64,000 nucleotides of DNA, from the NCBI GenBank assembly GCA_003833135.1, contig QZLH01000192.1, positions 30,575-94,574 on the forward strand, written 5' to 3'. How positions within the stretch are numbered: the stretch's first letter is position 1; every line of letters starts with the position of its first letter. A program made the translations under genes and the position numbers. A model generated the notes under the pieces. The model saw only the letters and a list, made by a program, of their open reading frames with translations, was not told where the DNA came from and did no database searches. Below are positions 24,379 through 38,092 of the stretch, piece after piece. Origin of the DNA: Oehlia diaphana. Its lineage: Eukaryota > Glomeromycota > Glomeromycetes > Glomerales > Glomeraceae.

Positions 24379-26284
24379 CATGGATAAATGAGGTTAAATT
24401 TTTACACTTAATATAAAATATTGTAATAATAATTGAATACAAATATAAACTATAATAATTTACATAGATTTAGAATAAATTTTTGTTAATTACGAGTTAC
24501 TGTATACATAAAATACGCGAGAGAAAAGATTTATGTAGTGTAAATGTTAATAAAGTCTTGCCACAAAAAATTTTTCCGCGGGTTTCGGTAATTGAATTAA
24601 TAGGCTGAGACGGTAACAGTTTAATAAAAATAAGTTTAAATTATCAATTTTGTCTTTTAATTAAGTGGTGTAACAAATAAAAAAAAAACTCGGTAAATTA
24701 TATAATCATAAACAAAGGATTGAACGCGGGTGTATTCTTATGTTACGCGAAATTGAAGTTTAATTAACACCTCTTTTTTCCGAACCAATGAATGACAGTT
24801 CAGATTACTATGAAGGAATAAATCATAAACATAGGAAAATATCGTTACGATCGAAGTAAGAGAAATAAAAAAAAAACATAATTCACTAAAATCAGTGTAT
24901 TCAACCTCACCGTATTTCATGAATGAAACATTCGAAAGTTTGTCAACTCGTAATGATGATATTTGCAAATTAATGAATTCGTTGTAGAAATGCAATATTA
25001 AATTTTCTTTATTGGGGAATATTTTGCTAAATAAAACTTTATTATAATTAGATTCTTTTATTGGCATAAAAATTAGAGATTTTAAAATTCAAATTACAGT
25101 ATTTAGAATATTATTTGACAGGTATAATGTTAATATGAACTTTACTAAATTTGGATATAACATTACACTTCAGAAAAATTAAAAAATTATCCTTTTTATA
25201 ATTATTTTTAAATAAAGATGTTTAAGAATATTACTTTATTTATTTGTGTGAGTTTATTTAAATTCTATATATAAAGTTTATTATATGAGTAAGGTATTTA
25301 CCATAGTGACATATTGCCATTTTAATTTTAATAAGGTAGTATCTCTTTTATCTAAAGAATAATTTTTGATTGAAATATTTGAAACTTATGATAAAAATGA
25401 TTCAAACTTTAAATCATTAGCATTTAATATGAATGGTATACTGTATAATTTTAATATATTAATAATATTTTAACTTATACTACTCCAAATAATTTTATAT
25501 TTAATGTATCCATAAATAAAAAAATAATAGAAACAATAGAAGCCAGCAAGGTATTATTAGAAAAATATGAATAGCTGTATTAACTAATACTTGGCTTTGA
25601 ATCTGTTTAAAAACTTTTTATATAACATGTAATATCATTAATTATTCTTATAAGTTGATATAATAGGATTTAAATCTGATATTATTATAATTATATTGGT
25701 AAAAGTATTGGTATACAAAAATTTATAATGAAATTATGAAAAAATTGTTAGATTTTTATGAAAAACACGAAAAAAAAATAATTAAAGAAATAAATGAAAT
25801 TTTTTTGATAAAGTATATTATTAAGTATTAATAATATTAATAATGCAATTAAATTCCAAAAATTAATTAGATTAATTGGCTCAAAAATTATTATTTGTGA
25901 AAAAGTAAAGAAGTATTAAAGATTCATTTTTAACTCTATTAATAAAGCCTATGCGAACAGAAGATAGGATTTTTTTCTATTTTAACGGGATACCAGCCAT
26001 ATTCACATCCGAATTCTTCTCTAACGAGTAGTCAGATTTTTTTTATCTATAATTATGTAATAATGATATGGTCACAAATTTATTTTTATATATTAGCTGT
26101 TTCAGCAATATTTTTTTATTTCATAAATAAAAGTATTAATATTTTATTGAGAAACAGATCACGTGTAATGATGTAATGTCTGTGCAATATAAAAACTCCA
26201 ATGCTGAACAGAAATAAATTTTTATCTCGCTCCAGAATGTAACATTATTTTTTTTATCTGAGTCAACTACTTATAAATAATGCT
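24379..26284. other. AT-rich spacer, no gene seen
   Basis: No convincing coding region. One open frame on the minus strand (24738-25067) has low-complexity, membrane-like composition and no splice or family support. The rest is AT-rich with homopolymer runs. Confidence 0.5.
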
Positions 26285-27446
26285 ATGTCTATCTCAACTG
26301 CTGAACACGACTCTTACTTGGTTGAGAACCAGGATACAGAAACCCTTATTAATTTTTTGAAAGAATAAAATCTCAAAGTTCAAGCTTGACGATGATGACT
26401 TCAGTATTCTTCGCAAAGAAAAATTACCAGCCTCTTCTTTCTTGACCTGAACAAAAAAAATTTTCATAGTGTTTGATTTGCGTTGAGACCAGCAACACTT
26501 CTTGCAAAAGAGATCCAGACCCTCAAAGATAATACGAAGCACCCATATGCATTCTCCTTGTACTGCAGTTTAAGTGAGATATTGGCAAAATATGACATTA
26601 ATAGTGATAGCATAACAAGCATACTTCAGTTCGCTCTAGATAAGTTATATGCATGCCAACTTTTTTAACAAATTTCAGACTTACAAATTCCATTTATAGA
26701 CCCTCACCCTATAGAGAAAAATTTTCCAGAGTTTAAGCTTTGCATCAATAATATTCTTTGCAGAATAAAAAATATGAGTCCAGTTGTTGACAGCAACGAG
26801 GCTATGTGCTGTGAATATATTTCAACAATCCTTCATATAGCTGTCAGTCTTCTTAAAGATTTGCTTATCTTACCTTGGATTATGCAATCAAAAAAATCAT
26901 AGACGGTTTATTCGAAGAAATAATTTACATAATTGAAGGAAAGCAAACCAACTGGTGGCTCTAAATCTTAAGTGCAATGTAAAAGTTCATGTGATGTAAG
27001 TAATGTAGATTTTTTATTTCTAACTCTGTACATGTGCTAACTGATATTGTCAATATAGATGAACTTAAATATGCTCAAGAAAAAGCAGAAATCTGATGAG
27101 ACATTCGGTTCTGAGTATGAATATGTCTATGGTATCATTACAACAGGTAAGAAAATGACTCTAGTGAAGATTTCTATTTCGTTTTTGCATCATTAACTCA
27201 TTTTACAATTTCATAACCATGGACTGGTATTTCATCCTACATAGTACTAAAACCATCTATTGTACAAGTAAGACTGAGTATCAAATCTCACTAATGAAAG
27301 ACGTTATCAAAAATCCAACCAAATTACGCAAAAATATGAAGAGGATTTTGGAAGTTATAATGGGTTTGTTAAAAGATAGAGTATCAGCTAGTAAAGAATT
27401 CGCAAATAAAAAGTACTGTGTAAAAGAGATAATCAAGAAAAAATAA
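26285..27446 (+). pseudogene. Broken gene: SAM-like N-terminus and Crinkler-type tail
   Basis: Coding-like text can be read across all three plus-strand frames, showing a decayed gene. It starts MSISTAEHDSYLVENQ at 26285, continues in other frames through a segment like LDDDDFSILRKEKL, then RPATLLAKEIQTLK (26483-26668), a further helical stretch to about 26870, and ends with a tail at 27219-27446 containing LMKDVIKNP and EVIMGLLKDR. In my memory of the family this layout is a SAM-like helical domain followed by a nuclease-like C-terminal domain, as in large expansions of Crinkler-annotated proteins in Rhizophagus. Many stops and shifts separate the parts, so no protein is expected. The family name is a judgement from pattern, without a search. 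Confidence 0.6.
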
Positions 27447-27629
27447 TTGTATAGGACACTAGTGGTTTAATATAGAGACATCATGATATATCCTGGGCAA
27501 AGTTCCAAATATTTGTATTTATTTTTTGCATGTATTAATAAGAAATTTTTCTTGGCAATTTTCCAAGAATACACGGTCCCACAAATTTTTTATTGAATTC
27601 TTACATGCAGTGTATTAGTTATATATAGA

Positions 27630-28080
27630 TCATGTTATCTAAGCTTGAAGTATTGAAATAGCGTATCACTGAATTTGAGGCTGCGAATGCTGAGCTTAAG
27701 GCTAAGAAAGCTGAGTTTAAAACAAATTTTTAAAATCTACCAAAAAATATTATACAGATTTTGAGGATTATATAATAAATTAAAACATCTTAGTTCGCAA
27801 TATCCAGACCATCTTGAGAATATTGAGGCTTTAATTCTTGAGATCAAGGCTTAAAATGCAAAAAATAAATCAATTATAGAAAAATATGAAAAGGAACTGG
27901 AATCCAAAAAAAATCACAATTTTCAGACCAGATGTATTCAGATAGCTATTAAGGGAAATTCTTAATGAAGAATCTATAATCAAATATCACCCTCCTTTCA
28001 TGAATGGATTAGAACTTGATGCCTTTTCCAAAAATATCAAATTGCATTAGAGGTGCGAGAAGCCTGTTAGCATCGGTATA
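27630..28080 (+). pseudogene. Relic of a coiled-coil protein gene
   Basis: Starting at an ATG near 27631, the plus strand reads MLSKLEVLK, then, after a stop, RITEFEAANAELKAKKAEF-like heptad text and later IIEKYEKELESKK. This is typical of a coiled coil rich in Glu, Lys, Ala and Leu, interrupted by several stops and frame changes. Nothing suggests a live gene. I cannot name the family. Confidence 0.45.
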
Positions 28081-30179
28081 AAGGTATCAAAAAACTTGAA
28101 GATATTAATAATTGTAATTGGCAAAAAAAATGCATTTGTCTGGATAATGAAATCTTTCTTTCAAAGTATGGTATGATCAAAACCTGAAAATTATTATTCT
28201 GGAAAGAAAACAAAAAATTAAGTGGCTTATTGATCAAGCATCTAAAAGCTTCAATCCATATTTAAATTTTAGATAAATTTTCGTATAATTATGGGCAGAT
28301 GTAAAAATGATTCGATACTTTTGGTATCCAGTTCAACAAGAAAGCCTTAGATAAAAGTTTTGAGGCATATTAAAATATTGTGTCATGATATGAAAAGGTT
28401 TTGGGTACAATTGTTGATTTAAAAAGTATAGCGTGTTCAGAAACTGATTTAGCTGGCTTATAAGTAATAATTATTATTTTTGGTTCATTCAGTTCAGGAA
28501 TCATTGCTAATGTTAGAATATTATATAGTTTAAAGACGTATGACAATAAACTTTTCTGAATTGTATATTTCAATTATCAAGCTTTATTCGATAATTTGAG
28601 TAGAAGAATTAAATTATATATTTAGCGATTACAAGCAGATATTATATTATTTTTATTTTAGATATAGAATTATTACAATGTAAAATAGCAAATATTATTA
28701 ATATTATTTTTGTTTCTAATCTTCTAATCTTTAAGCAATATATCTTTTTTTATAAAGTCATTTTTGATTCTGTTATTTTTTTTTCTTTTCCTTCCTTGAA
28801 TGATTGTTTTTTGTGCTTTTAACTGAACTTAGTTTTAAAGAATCTAAAAAGAAGAAAGTTAATTAAAAAAAAAATCCCATATTTTTACTTCCATTATTAA
28901 ATCACAGTCAAGAAATGATAGTATTAATTTTAAATAAAAATAACAATGCCTGTAAACATACCTTTAGATTCTTCATATATGACGCCATTTTCTACAGTCC
29001 ATACGACAAGATCTTTATATGGCTTCATATCTTCCAATAAATTCCCTACTGGCCATAACACCTATTCTATATCCTTCCATTAAAAAATCCGTCTGTAACA
29101 ATCAATAAAGAGCAACCCATTGTGAGTAACCGAATACTAAACAAGGATAAATGATCAATTAAAGAAATCACGTGACATGGATAAATGATTAGCCAGAAAG
29201 ATGAAACATATGGGAAATGAAATGATCCGCATGATGTAATGTTTATTGAATGATCAATGAAGATCAGATGGAGTAATTAAGAAGTTGATCATTTTCAAGA
29301 TAGAAACTGATTTATTATATTTAACAATGGGGATATATTCTGATATAATAACTGGTCTATCAAGTTCAACAATGAGAATAATTATGAGTCATAAAAATAA
29401 ATTTATTTTTCATATGAATATTTCAAGAAGATTATTTTCTTGTCGATATTTTCTTTACAATAGAATATTTAAGATGAATAAGAAAAGAAAAGAAAAGATA
29501 AAATTAATATTAGAAAAGAATATAAAAGATAGTAGATTAAAAGAATATAAATATAATACAAAAATGTAAAATAGATTAAAAAATAACATATAAAATAGAA
29601 AGATAATATATAGAAGAAAAGAAAGGAATTGTAAAAATCATTTAAATAGGAATGAAATTCAAAGCGAATTCTATAGCAACAAATTTTAGAATTTAATAAT
29701 TTTAATAAAATATTATATTAATAAAAAGTAATATAGTTCGCCCTAAATTTTTGTGAAATATTTTATTTTATTATTTCGTTAAATTCTGAATTATAAGGAG
29801 AATAAATTATGAACTTTCATGATGAGAACAATTAAATTTAAAAGTTGAAATAAATATAAAATAATTTGTAGTGAAAGATATTAAAGTTTCTTGGAAAAGG
29901 ACAAAATTTTAGAAATTCAGAGAAGTAAAATTTTAAATTATTTAATGTTTTGTATTACTAACGCTATTTATTTTATGTGAACCAAGAATGTTGTTATGAA
30001 TTTTGTCATTGTCAAAATGTTTTTATTGTTATTGTTGTAATTTTGTTATTGTTATGATATTATTGTTGTTAAAATTTTGTCATCATCATAATTTTATTAC
30101 TGTATTCTTGTTTGTTCGTTTTGTTATTTGTTCGTTCATGAGAACTGATTCGATGTAGCAACTCTTTATGTTGATGAAA
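28081..30179. other. AT-rich spacer, no gene seen
   Basis: I see no supported gene. A short stretch at about 28950-29110 has more balanced composition than its surroundings and may be an old gene fragment, but I cannot assign it. The open frame at 29285-29569 is Lys/Ile/Asn-rich and looks like chance in AT-rich DNA. Confidence 0.45.
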
Positions 30180-30770
30180 GAGGGAATCAGGAGTCCTCAC
30201 CATATAACATTTCTCCAATTACAATAATATAGTTAAATCCAAATTCTGCAACGCATTTATAGTAACAGCCAAACTTTTCTGGATCAGCGCTATTGGTGAA
30301 TAAATTACACAAAATAGAAAATGCTAAATTGCGACAGATGGATTCGTCAACAAATGTATCAACTACCATGTACAAACTACCACCTAACCCTTCCAATTCA
30401 ACTCATTCGCTAGCCATTGGCAATATGCACATGGATCTTTCACTAATATTGTTTTTATTGCTATGCATTATGAGTGCATAATTACATGCTTTTGCTCTGG
30501 ATTCTTCTTCTGTCTGCTTAGCATCTCCTAAGACGCACATTCTACGCAGTTCCCTAAAGAATACTTGCATTTCTTTAATTCTTCATCTATTAGTACAAAA
30601 TTTGGAGATATTGCCAATATCTTTATACTTTTCATTCTCATGTTGATTGCACATTTGTTCTTCAACCCTAGCTCGCAATGAACTGATGCACATCTGATAA
30701 TCTTTTCCTTCCTGACAATGAATGTTAAATTTAACACAGAAGGCTAGTGTTTCTAATTCAGTTGTATTGC
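30180..30770 (-). pseudogene. Broken gene fragment, unknown family
   Basis: On the minus strand, coding-like sequence of normal amino-acid composition runs from about 30770 to 30187 but shifts frame at least twice. The first part (30737-30528) includes KFNI and ELGLKNK-like text, the middle reads KACNYALIMHS, and the last part (30396-30187) reads LGGSLYMVVDTFVDES followed by CNLFTNSADPEKFG. The composition, with Cys, Trp, Met and Gly, is unlike random AT-rich translation, so this is a former exon set. I do not recognise the domain. Confidence 0.5.
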
Positions 30771-31065
30771 TGTAATCATAATCGCTAGACGTCTCAAGCT
30801 TTTCTTAAGGTATGCAATCTGTCTTTGAAGAGTCTATCTTTTTGACGAGGTTTAAGGCGTTTGTGATTTTTGATTACTTATACATACATGATTTTTACAA
30901 TAGGATCAGCATCATGCATGAATAGAAACCACACACACAAAACAGATTAGCTGTTAATTGTATTAGTCATTTTACTAAATTGTTTCAAGCTGATAAGACT
31001 TTGTGACTTATTAATTTTAATAATAATTATTTTTCATCATATTTCGCATTATTTTAACACAGAAG

Positions 31066-31578
31066 ATGTCTAGCAAGAAAATGAAAAAGACTGGTAGAAA
31101 GAAAGTATTATATATGTTAAAAAAATTTATCAAAAAATTATTAACAAATATACCTGTTTCCACTATTGGAGAGAATTTGGAAGAAGCAAATGAAAGCGCA
31201 ATCAGTATTTTTTTCAACTCTCTGATAAAGATTGATAATGCTGAAACTAAAAATGAAAGTACATCTTACAGTCTTATTTACAACTATTTTGATTTTGGAG
31301 AAAATGATATAAAGAATTAAAACTTGAACATGATAAGGATGGATTTTAAGCATTAGTTAAAAGTGAGGTTAGAGAAGCGATTTCTGAAGCAAAATATTCT
31401 GACAAAGCTTTGTGAAAAAGAATGGAGAGATCTGAAAAGATTTTATAAATTTTTTAATAGTATAAGCAAAGAAAAAATAGCATGGATAAAATCCATCCTT
31501 TCAGGTTTCATCTTAAATCTAACTAAAAATGAAAAGGATTATACAATGGCAAAAATCTTAAAGAAGAAAGTTCAATAG
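31066..31578 (+). pseudogene. Broken gene fragment, helical Lys/Glu-rich protein
   Basis: An open frame of 84 codons starts at 31066 (MSSKKMKKTGRKK), and a second of 71 codons begins at 31363 and ends at 31578. The region between carries stops, and the second-frame reading EVREAISEAKYSDKAL just before 31420 looks like the true continuation, so at least one frameshift has occurred. The later part (EWRDLKRFYKFFNSISKEK) is helical. It may belong to the same relic cluster as 26285-31000. Function unknown. Confidence 0.45.
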
Positions 31579-31849
31579 TGTACTGCACCATTTTTTTTGT
31601 GTAATTTTAATGAGCTCAGACACAGAATCTGCTATCAAAAAAAATAGTACTTTTTTTACATATGCATTTTCCCATATCAGGTTTTATTTTAAAGTACTTT
31701 AGTGATTATTACCAAATGTAATATAATGTACTTTTGCTGAACATAATGAAAAATATTTTGCTATTTCCAATAAGATTTTGAATAAAAATAATTTGCTGAC
31801 TACTGCACCATATAATTAATCATTTTTTGTGCAGCTTAGACACTGTATT

Positions 31850-32260
31850 TAAAGTACTAGCTTGAGCCAAGCTATAGTCTCAGCTTGAAAAAAATTCTGG
31901 CTTGAGTCAGAATAAGCCAAGCCATAAAAATTTTGGCTAAAGCTAAAGTGAGTTGAGTTGAACTATAAAAATTCTGGCTCAAGCCAAACTAGGCTTAAGC
32001 TGGCTTAACTTTATTATCTTCAGAAAAAATTTTACAATGTTTATATTAAAGCATTGAAAAAAGTATTGTGAAACATTTTTTAATATAATATTATGAAAAA
32101 ATATTTTTGCAACATTTTTTTTTATTAAAGTATTGAAAAAAACATGCAAAATATTTTTTTTAAATATATTATTAAAAAAAAATGTCTTTGCAATATTTGT
32201 AACATTTTATTAAATATAGCAAAAACTTTTTTTTAAAATATATTATTAGAAAAAAATGAT
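31850..32260. repeat. Inverted GGCTTGAGCC-type repeats and GTGAAACATTTTTT repeats
   Basis: At 31855-32005 short palindromic motifs such as GGCTTGAG, CTCAAGCC and CTTGAGCCAAG recur in both orientations. They are followed by AT-rich repeats with TTGAAAAAA and AACATTTTTT units (32040-32260). This arrangement, with short palindromic repeats at the end and an AACATTTTTTATT core, mirrors the two hAT-like elements at 46-49 kb. It is probably the left end of a related, truncated element, but I cannot find its other end. Confidence 0.4.
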
Positions 32261-35200
32261 AGAATTTTATTACAAATTCCACAGGATCATCAACTGGTTT
32301 AGTATTTAAATCTAAAAACTCCACTTCATTTTATTGCAATTCTTTTTAATTTTTTTTTAAATAGTTTTTTTTATTTTTTTATAATATACTATTATGAAAA
32401 AAAAATAAAGTTTTTTTTATATTTATTTTTTGTCATATAAACTTTTTCTATAAATTGTATGATTAAATACTAAAATATAGTGTTAATTTTGAACAGGTTT
32501 TTAGGATAATAAATTAAATTAGAATTTTATATTTTGAAAAAAAATTTTAGAAATTATCAGTAATTTTTAACTTTATGAGTTTTTATGATTTTGTTAATAA
32601 TATATGTAAAATAAATATTTTTTTTCATTGTTTGGAGAAAGTAAATTCTTTTTGTATATACTGTATATATTTTTTTTGTTATATAAACTTTTCTATAATT
32701 TAAATTATGTGATAAAAATTGACAATATTAAGTTCAAATGGATTTTTTTTTAGGATTTGATAAAATTTTGGACATGTTTTAGATATGTTTTGGATATAAT
32801 ATTAAAGGTTATTCAAAATCTGTTTAAAACTGATAGTTTTGGATAAACTTTCCAATACTGTCAGCAAAATATACAAATATATATATTAATTTTAGGTATC
32901 GGATGTTATATTACAAAATTTTCTGAATTTTTAAAAATTATTATATTATTTTTTTTACATTACATTTGACAATATGAAATAATTTTTATAGTTTTCTTTA
33001 TTAAAATACTTTCAGATATTTTTCAAAATAAATAAAGATTCTTTAAAATACTTTTGTAAAGTTGAAAGGTTAAAGTGGCTTTATTTTAAAATATTGCGCA
33101 GATTAAATACAACAATTATATATGTATAATAAGATTCTCAATTTCGGAGTATAATAACGAATAACAAATCTTGTATTATTGTAAACCAAAATGAGATAAT
33201 GATACAAATTTTTCATTTTTAACTTTTAAGAGACATAATTGAAATCATTTCATCTTATTTATCTTACAATTATCCAAATAATTACTCCATATATAGTGCA
33301 CGCTAAATATATGTGTTAATGCCTTAAAATGTTGACCAAAATTTCGGGCAAATTTTAGTGCAAATCATTTACTAAAGATATAAATTGTAATAATCCTTTT
33401 TTTTAAAAAAAACGGTTTTTTTAAAATAAACAAACAAATAAAACTCCACACAATCCCAATTTTTAATGGCTGATAATAATTTTTAATTCCAAATAAAAAT
33501 GATAAAATGCCACGTTTTTTTCATCTAACATGTAATTAATTAGAGTTTAAAAGACGCGTTTTTGATTTCCTTTTCTATCTAAATCGTTAATCATTTGTTT
33601 ATTTCTAATATTTTAGTGTAAAAAAACTTTTTTTTTTTTTTTTTTTAAGTTAATCTTGATCTAATAACGCAATTACGCATTGACAATACTTATTGACAGA
33701 TTCGATATCGACAGTTCGCATTGACAGCGTTGACGGCATTTGACATTACGACAAAAAAAGTAAACAAAAAAAAAAACTATAAATAGATTAATTAGGGTTT
33801 TTGAATATTAAAGTTTTGATTTTAATAGAAATAATGAAGTTTTATTAAGTTAAAGATCTATAAATTACAGAAATGTTTTGGTTTGTAAGAAATTTTTTTT
33901 GGCAATAATTTCTCGATATATTAATATATTATATAATTATATACCGAAGTTGGACATACCTATTTACCGTTAACCGCCTTTTTAAAATATTTTCATAAAA
34001 AGAATATGGAACCTTATTTATGTATTTCGATATGACAAAGTTTTCTTCCATATACCGAAGATTTAACCCTAAACGGTGAGTAACTTTTGGTGTAAATGAG
34101 AATTTAACTGTTATGCATACATTCTCAAAAAAGGGATAAACTTTGTATGACAAGAAAGAAAAAAAAATTATACTTGTTTTTTTAATATTCTTTCTCTAAC
34201 TCATCTAAGGTATATTATACTTTCGACAAACTTTTTTTTTTTCTTTTTTCTTCTTTTTTCAATTTCCAAGAATTTTTATCAACATCTCATCTATATTACT
34301 TATAATTATTTACTAATCACGTGAGAAAAATTTCCAGGAATTCCAGGAATACCTGAATTTAACCCAGTTTCAAAATCCGGAATAGTCTATTATAGTCTAA
34401 AATAGTCTGAAAATAATGACGAAATTTGGTAAAAACCAAGAAAAATAACTTGTTTTTAAACTCATTAAATGCAAACGTGAATAATTCTTTTTTTTTTTAA
34501 AAAAAAAAAGGCCGGGAGAGAAAAAAAAAAAAAAAAAGTACGCATTGATAAAATTCTGTACACACATTCAAATTCACGTGATGATTTTACAAATTACTTG
34601 AAATAACCGGAATTAAACAAGTTTATAACATGATTTCAAGAATTCCAAATTAAACCAAAACTCAATTTTTCTTGTGTTAGTTACAATACTATTTATTTAT
34701 TATCAAACAAAAGATCATGAAAAAAAAAATTAGTTATTTAAAAATTCTAGTTGATATCAAGTAAATCAAGTTTTTGCATGGTACAAATTATTTATTTTTA
34801 GCAAATATTTTCAAAAATGTATAAATTACTTTTCTCCGATAAAAAACTTGATAAAAATAAATATAAAAAACTTTTTTAACAGTTTCTCAAAGAAAATTTT
34901 CTTTGTGATTAGAAATAAAAAAAAATATATATATAAATAAGTACATATTATTTTTTTTTTTTTAAATAAAGATAATCTAAAATTAAAAAAAGAAAAAAAA
35001 AATCTATCTTTCTATCTTATCGTTTACCGATTATTTTTTCTCAATCCCCAAAATTGCTATACCACTTAATCGAAAAAGTAGTTTCCATAAAAAGGGTGTG
35101 TAACGTGTCAGGAGATGAATATTTATATGCAAGCTCGTTGGTGTCCGTGTGAAATAAAGTTACTATCAATAATAGCTTACATACTATTTACATGTTTCTC

Positions 35201-36841
35201 AGAGAATCATTACCAAAATAATATCAAGTTCTGTTTAAAAAAAATCCGTCAAAAAGCATAGTCGGTTAATACCATCATCGATTATAGTAAAAAACAGCAT
35301 GTCTAAAGTTTATCGTAAAATGACGTTTATCAGGAAAAAAAAAGTTTATAAAAAGTATTTTAAAAAGTTGGTTTATAATCAATCTGTTTGTTTTATCCTT
35401 TTATTTTCTCGTTTCAGTTTTTAATATAAACAAGAGATTCATTCAAGTCATTATAACATTTGCGTCAAAAACATGCCACGAGCGATGATCCTCACTGATT
35501 ATCGTTAACCTGTGAAAATTTTCGTAAAAATTGATATTTAACCGAAACAAAGAAGATAACAACAGATAATTATAATAATAATTATAATAATAATAATAAT
35601 AAAGATTATAATTATCAAACATATCAAATATACAAAGTAACCAAAATGTATCTCAGTATCAGAACAATGAAGATAGAAGAAAGTAAAGAATGAAAATGTA
35701 CTTGCAATTGACACAAAAATACTGTCATCGTCGCTCGCAGCACTGCCCATACCAATCTTGTTTAATAAAAGGATTTGCTCTTATCCGCGTACAAAACGTA
35801 CAAAAAAAAAATCTTTGTTTTGATCACAATTGTTTTTTTTATTAAATGATCAATCAGAGCCGCTAAACCTTTTCACTCTTTATTTTTTTAAAAATCAACA
35901 CGTGAATTCGTTTCTTTTCTCCTCATTTTATATATAATATTCGTACAACGATCTTTTTATATTGCTTTTTTTAAACGTTTCACCCTTTTTTTTTATGTGT
36001 ATCGTAGTAAAAAAAATGAAATCATGTGTTACCGCATTATTTTAAATATTTCCTTATTGTTCAATCCTGTGTCACTTTGAATCATTAGTCATTACGGAGT
36101 TCTTCTCATTTATTTTACCGAATTATATAGTGATTACAATCGTCATATATGAAAATGAAATGTATCATCAAAATTTATAATAAATTGCCCAACGTTACAA
36201 TTGTTACAACTAAAAAATTTCTGTCCTACTTTAAACAATACATTATATTATCCTTTTCTTTATCACAAATATCTCTTGATTTGTCTATTACGAATTTACC
36301 CGTACCACCAAAAGTAAATTGAAACAACATCCGAATAAACTTGTTTAAATTCAAGTAGGCGGGTTTTTTTTTAAAAAAAATTTAACACAAGAAAAAATTA
36401 AAGTTACAAATTGGAAAAGACTTGGGTTACAATTATAAAAACTCCACATTATTAACCTTTTTCCCCCACCTTTTTTTTAACAAAAAGAAAAAAAAAAAAA
36501 GAATAATTTTTTTTTGAACAATAAATAAATAAAATCGACAGCACATTAAAACTTCTCACCCCCTGGAAACAAACATCCTTTTTTTTTTTAAAAAAAAAAC
36601 TTTTTGACAGCATTTTATTTAATTGTTAATAATCGGTTCGATAAAAAAAAAAAAACTTCTTTAGATTATTAGAGATTATTTATTTAAATATAGAACCAAC
36701 ACTTTTCGATAAAAATAATAATAATAATTTAATTCAGAATATATATATATATACAATTGTTATTTCTTTCCCTATTTCCGTTTCTTGACAAAAAACGATA
36801 ATCCCCTTCCCCTTAAATTTAATAGTTAACAGTAAGAGAAA
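32261..36841. other. Long AT-rich spacer
   Basis: About 4.6 kb with no supported gene. It holds many A and T homopolymers, an (AAT)n microsatellite at about 35571-35602 and AT dinucleotide runs (36741-36755). The open frame 35538-35750 on the minus strand is only the translation of that microsatellite. The final few hundred bases are the 5' flank of the next gene. Confidence 0.5.
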
Positions 36842-38092
36842 ATGGAAAAGTCAAACAAAGATAAAACTTATTCAAAAAATAACAATAATCTTAAAGAACA
36901 CCAAAAGATGGAAAAGGTTCGTATTTATTTTTTTTCTTAAATGGAAATTGTAAACAATACTTTGATTTAATATAAAATTGGACATAAATTAATTTAAATT
37001 TTTTTTTTTTTTGTTTATTTATTTATTTTATCATTTTCCGAATATCATCGAAACCCTTATTTTTTTTCTCCATACTTTCTTTGTGAAATTCGATTCATTT
37101 GACGATCTGATTTTTCTCCGGTTCGAATTTTAAATCATCCTTCTCGTCCTTCTTTTAACCTGGCAGTCTTCTCCTGAACCATTTGAAAAACAGAAAAAAA
37201 ATAGTCGTTCTCATAAACGAAAACCTGATTCAGAACGTGATAAACAAAAAGCAGAATTAGAACGGTCAGGGGTAAATATAAAATTATTATATATATTTAT
37301 ATTGAATAGTAATTTCTTTATTTTATTTTTATTAATTTAATTTATTTTTTTATCTTTAAATTAGAATGAATTGAAAAAACTTTTAGCGCAATTTGGAACA
37401 AAGGCTAAAGAAGCTGACGATATAGACAGAGATACTTCGGAACTTCGGGACAACATTTATGAATTAATGACAAAAGCAAAATCAAAAACATTTAACAATC
37501 CAAAGGTACAGTATCCATATATGTATATATTTTTGTGTAAATTTCGAAAATTTGAATTTTAACAAAATTTTTTAATAAAAAGTCAAGGCACGGTGCTGCG
37601 CCACATCAACATGAATCCACTACCAGTTCAACATCATTAACGAGTTTATTTTCTAATATATGGAATAATTTAATGTCACTTATTGCATTGATTGTACGCC
37701 CTATTCAAGTATTATACCAATCTTATGAAAGATTATACTGCAGCATTAATTGGTATTTATTCTTGACTTGCATTTTGGTACTTGAATTATCAATTATTGG
37801 TCTCATTTGGAAGTAAGTATAATAAATTTAAGGAATGGAAGTTTTCATTTCTTTTTATCAACCCAATTTTTTCTTACCCTCTTTATTTGTTTCTAGGTTT
37901 AAACGGGCACAATATACTTATGTATACATTGAACCTTATGAAGCAGTTGTACATGGTACATATGGCGTAGAAACAACTTCTTGGACATATTTAAGTTCTA
38001 TGATGGATATAATGTTTGACTTTTTTAGTGAAGTGAAACATGGTGGCCGTAGTTTCAGTAGTCCAAATTATGATGGTTTAGTACCAATATAA
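36842..38092 (+). CDS. Small single-pass membrane protein, unknown function
   Basis: Five exons join cleanly: 36842-36916, 37167-37271, 37365-37505, 37583-37812 and 37897-38092, giving 248 residues with all lengths and phases consistent. The donor of exon 4 (GTAAGT) and acceptor of exon 5 (TTTCTAG) are near consensus. Residues 1-60 are highly charged and basic (SHKRKPDSERDKQK), residues 61-105 are a predicted helix (LKKLLAQFGTKAKEADD), and one membrane span is at about 161-182 (YLFLTCILVLELSIIGLIW). The C-terminal tail includes EPYEAVVHGTYGVE and ends in GLVPI. It resembles a tail- or type-II-anchored protein of internal membranes. I do not recognise a named family. The acceptor of exon 4 (AAAAAG) is the weakest junction. 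Confidence 0.8.

Noticed and set aside
24738..25067. Minus-strand frame of 109 codons
   Set aside because: Hydrophobic/Lys-rich AT-driven composition, no motif, no splice support and no conserved neighbour.
35538..35750. Open frame ending in a long Ile run
   Set aside because: It is the translation of an (AAT)n microsatellite on the opposite strand, with no splice or family support.
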